Position numbers and translations under genes: made by a program
Notes under the pieces: model-generated
The model's database searches: none
Told to the model about the DNA's origin: nothing
What the model saw: the letters and a program-made list of their open reading frames with translations, nothing else
In this document: positions 4,605-5,129 of the stretch, one piece after another
Layout: every line of letters starts with the position of its first letter
How positions within the stretch are numbered: the first letter of the stretch is position 1
Origin: an uncultured Eubacterium sp.
Lineage (GTDB): Bacteria > Bacillota > Clostridia > Peptostreptococcales > Anaerovoracaceae
Length of the DNA: 5,129 nt
Direction of reading: 5' to 3'
Assembly (NCBI GenBank): GCA_900551775.1
Contig: URXI01000304.1
Location: forward strand, 1 to 5,129

Positions 4605-5129
4605 AAAAACGATAATCATTACATCTTTGGTATGTATGCTGCCGCTGGTCATCTCTTTCGCGGTATACAGCAAGCTGCCGGATCAGATTGCGATCCATTG
4701 GGATGATGCAGGCAACCCCGATAACTATGCGGCCAAGTGGGTTGCAGCTTTCGGGATGCCCCTGCTTCTGCTGGTGATCCACCTGATTGGGATGGTTACA
4801 ATCCTTCATGATCCGAAGAAAAGCAACCAGTCAGCCGCAATGCGTCTGCTCAGCTTCTGGCTGGTGCCAGTGCTCAGTGTGATCGTAGTGCCGGTTACCC
4901 TTTTGATCGGCATGGGAAAGGACATTCCGATATCGACGGTCGTCACCATGATTGTCGGTGTCGTGTTCGTGGTCACAGGGAACTATCTGCCAAAGAGCAG
5001 GCAGAATTATACCATCGGTATCAAGCTTCCGTGGACTCTGGCTGATGTGGATAACTGGAACAAGACGCATCGCCTGGCAGGGACGCTGTGGATCGCAGCG
5101 GGGATTTTCGTTCTGGTAAGACCGTTCCT
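4591..5129 (+). CDS. sdpI: SdpI-like integral membrane protein (DUF1648/SdpI family), 3' end missing
   Basis: The frame is open from ATG 4591 to the window edge, giving 179 complete codons and part of another without a stop. AAGGGAGG at 4575-4582 lies 8 nt upstream, inside the sdpR reading frame. The N-terminus has a membrane helix (about 7-26) followed by the DUF1648 signature LPDQIAIHWDDAGNPDNYA (29-47). Further helices lie near 51-72, 86-107, 112-130 and 162-178. The SdpI-type core NYLPKSRQNYTIGIKLPWTL (131-150) is followed by DNWNKTHRLAG (154-164). B. subtilis SdpI is about 207 residues with six helices, so roughly the last helix is missing here. In that system SdpI gives immunity to SdpC and sequesters SdpR at the membrane; the same double role is inferred here from the gene pair. 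No toxin gene is in the window. Confidence 0.88.
   Translation, partial: MKDYKKTIIITSLVCMLPLVISFAVYSKLPDQIAIHWDDAGNPDNYAAKWVAAFGMPLLLLVIHLIGMVTILHDPKKSNQSAAMRLLSFWLVPVLSVIVVPVTLLIGMGKDIPISTVVTMIVGVVFVVTGNYLPKSRQNYTIGIKLPWTLADVDNWNKTHRLAGTLWIAAGIFVLVRPF

Overview
The window looks like chromosomal DNA of an anaerobic low-to-mid GC Gram-positive bacterium of the Clostridia. The signs are strong AGGAGG-type ribosome binding sites, a ferredoxin-dependent 2-oxoacid oxidoreductase, an exported fibronectin type III protein, and an SdpR/SdpI pair of the kind found in Firmicutes. Genus and family cannot be settled from this stretch. All genes lie on the + strand.

Region 1 (1-201) has no credible gene. 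It holds a compact intrinsic terminator (44-70), which probably closes an upstream unit, and then a roughly 100-nt stretch with two imperfect hairpins and a competing helix that bridges them. This lies directly before the first gene and looks like a structured leader of unknown class.

Region 2 (202-3224) is a tight four-gene operon encoding the gamma, delta, alpha and beta subunits of a pyruvate:ferredoxin oxidoreductase-type enzyme. The gaps are 11 nt and 1 nt, then there is a 4-nt ATGA overlap. Together the subunits carry the thiamine pyrophosphate site, one beta-subunit [4Fe-4S] cluster and a two-cluster ferredoxin, so the set looks catalytically complete. The precise 2-oxoacid (pyruvate or a branched-chain/aromatic oxoacid) cannot be fixed from sequence alone.

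Region 3 (3225-4256) is a single-gene unit for a secreted protein with one fibronectin type III domain and an unassigned C-terminal domain. Its promoter has a perfect TATAAT, a poor -35 and a TCTTAAG direct repeat with a 10-bp period where an OmpR/PhoB-type activator would bind. The gene ends at a strong hairpin terminator.

Region 4 (4215-5129) is an sdpR-sdpI-like operon: an ArsR-superfamily autorepressor overlapping by 14 nt an SdpI/DUF1648 membrane protein that runs off the window. Its promoter is bracketed by two operator-like palindromes with identical 10-bp arms. The upstream one is embedded in the terminator of the fibronectin-domain gene. This double-palindrome layout is the most distinctive signal in the window.
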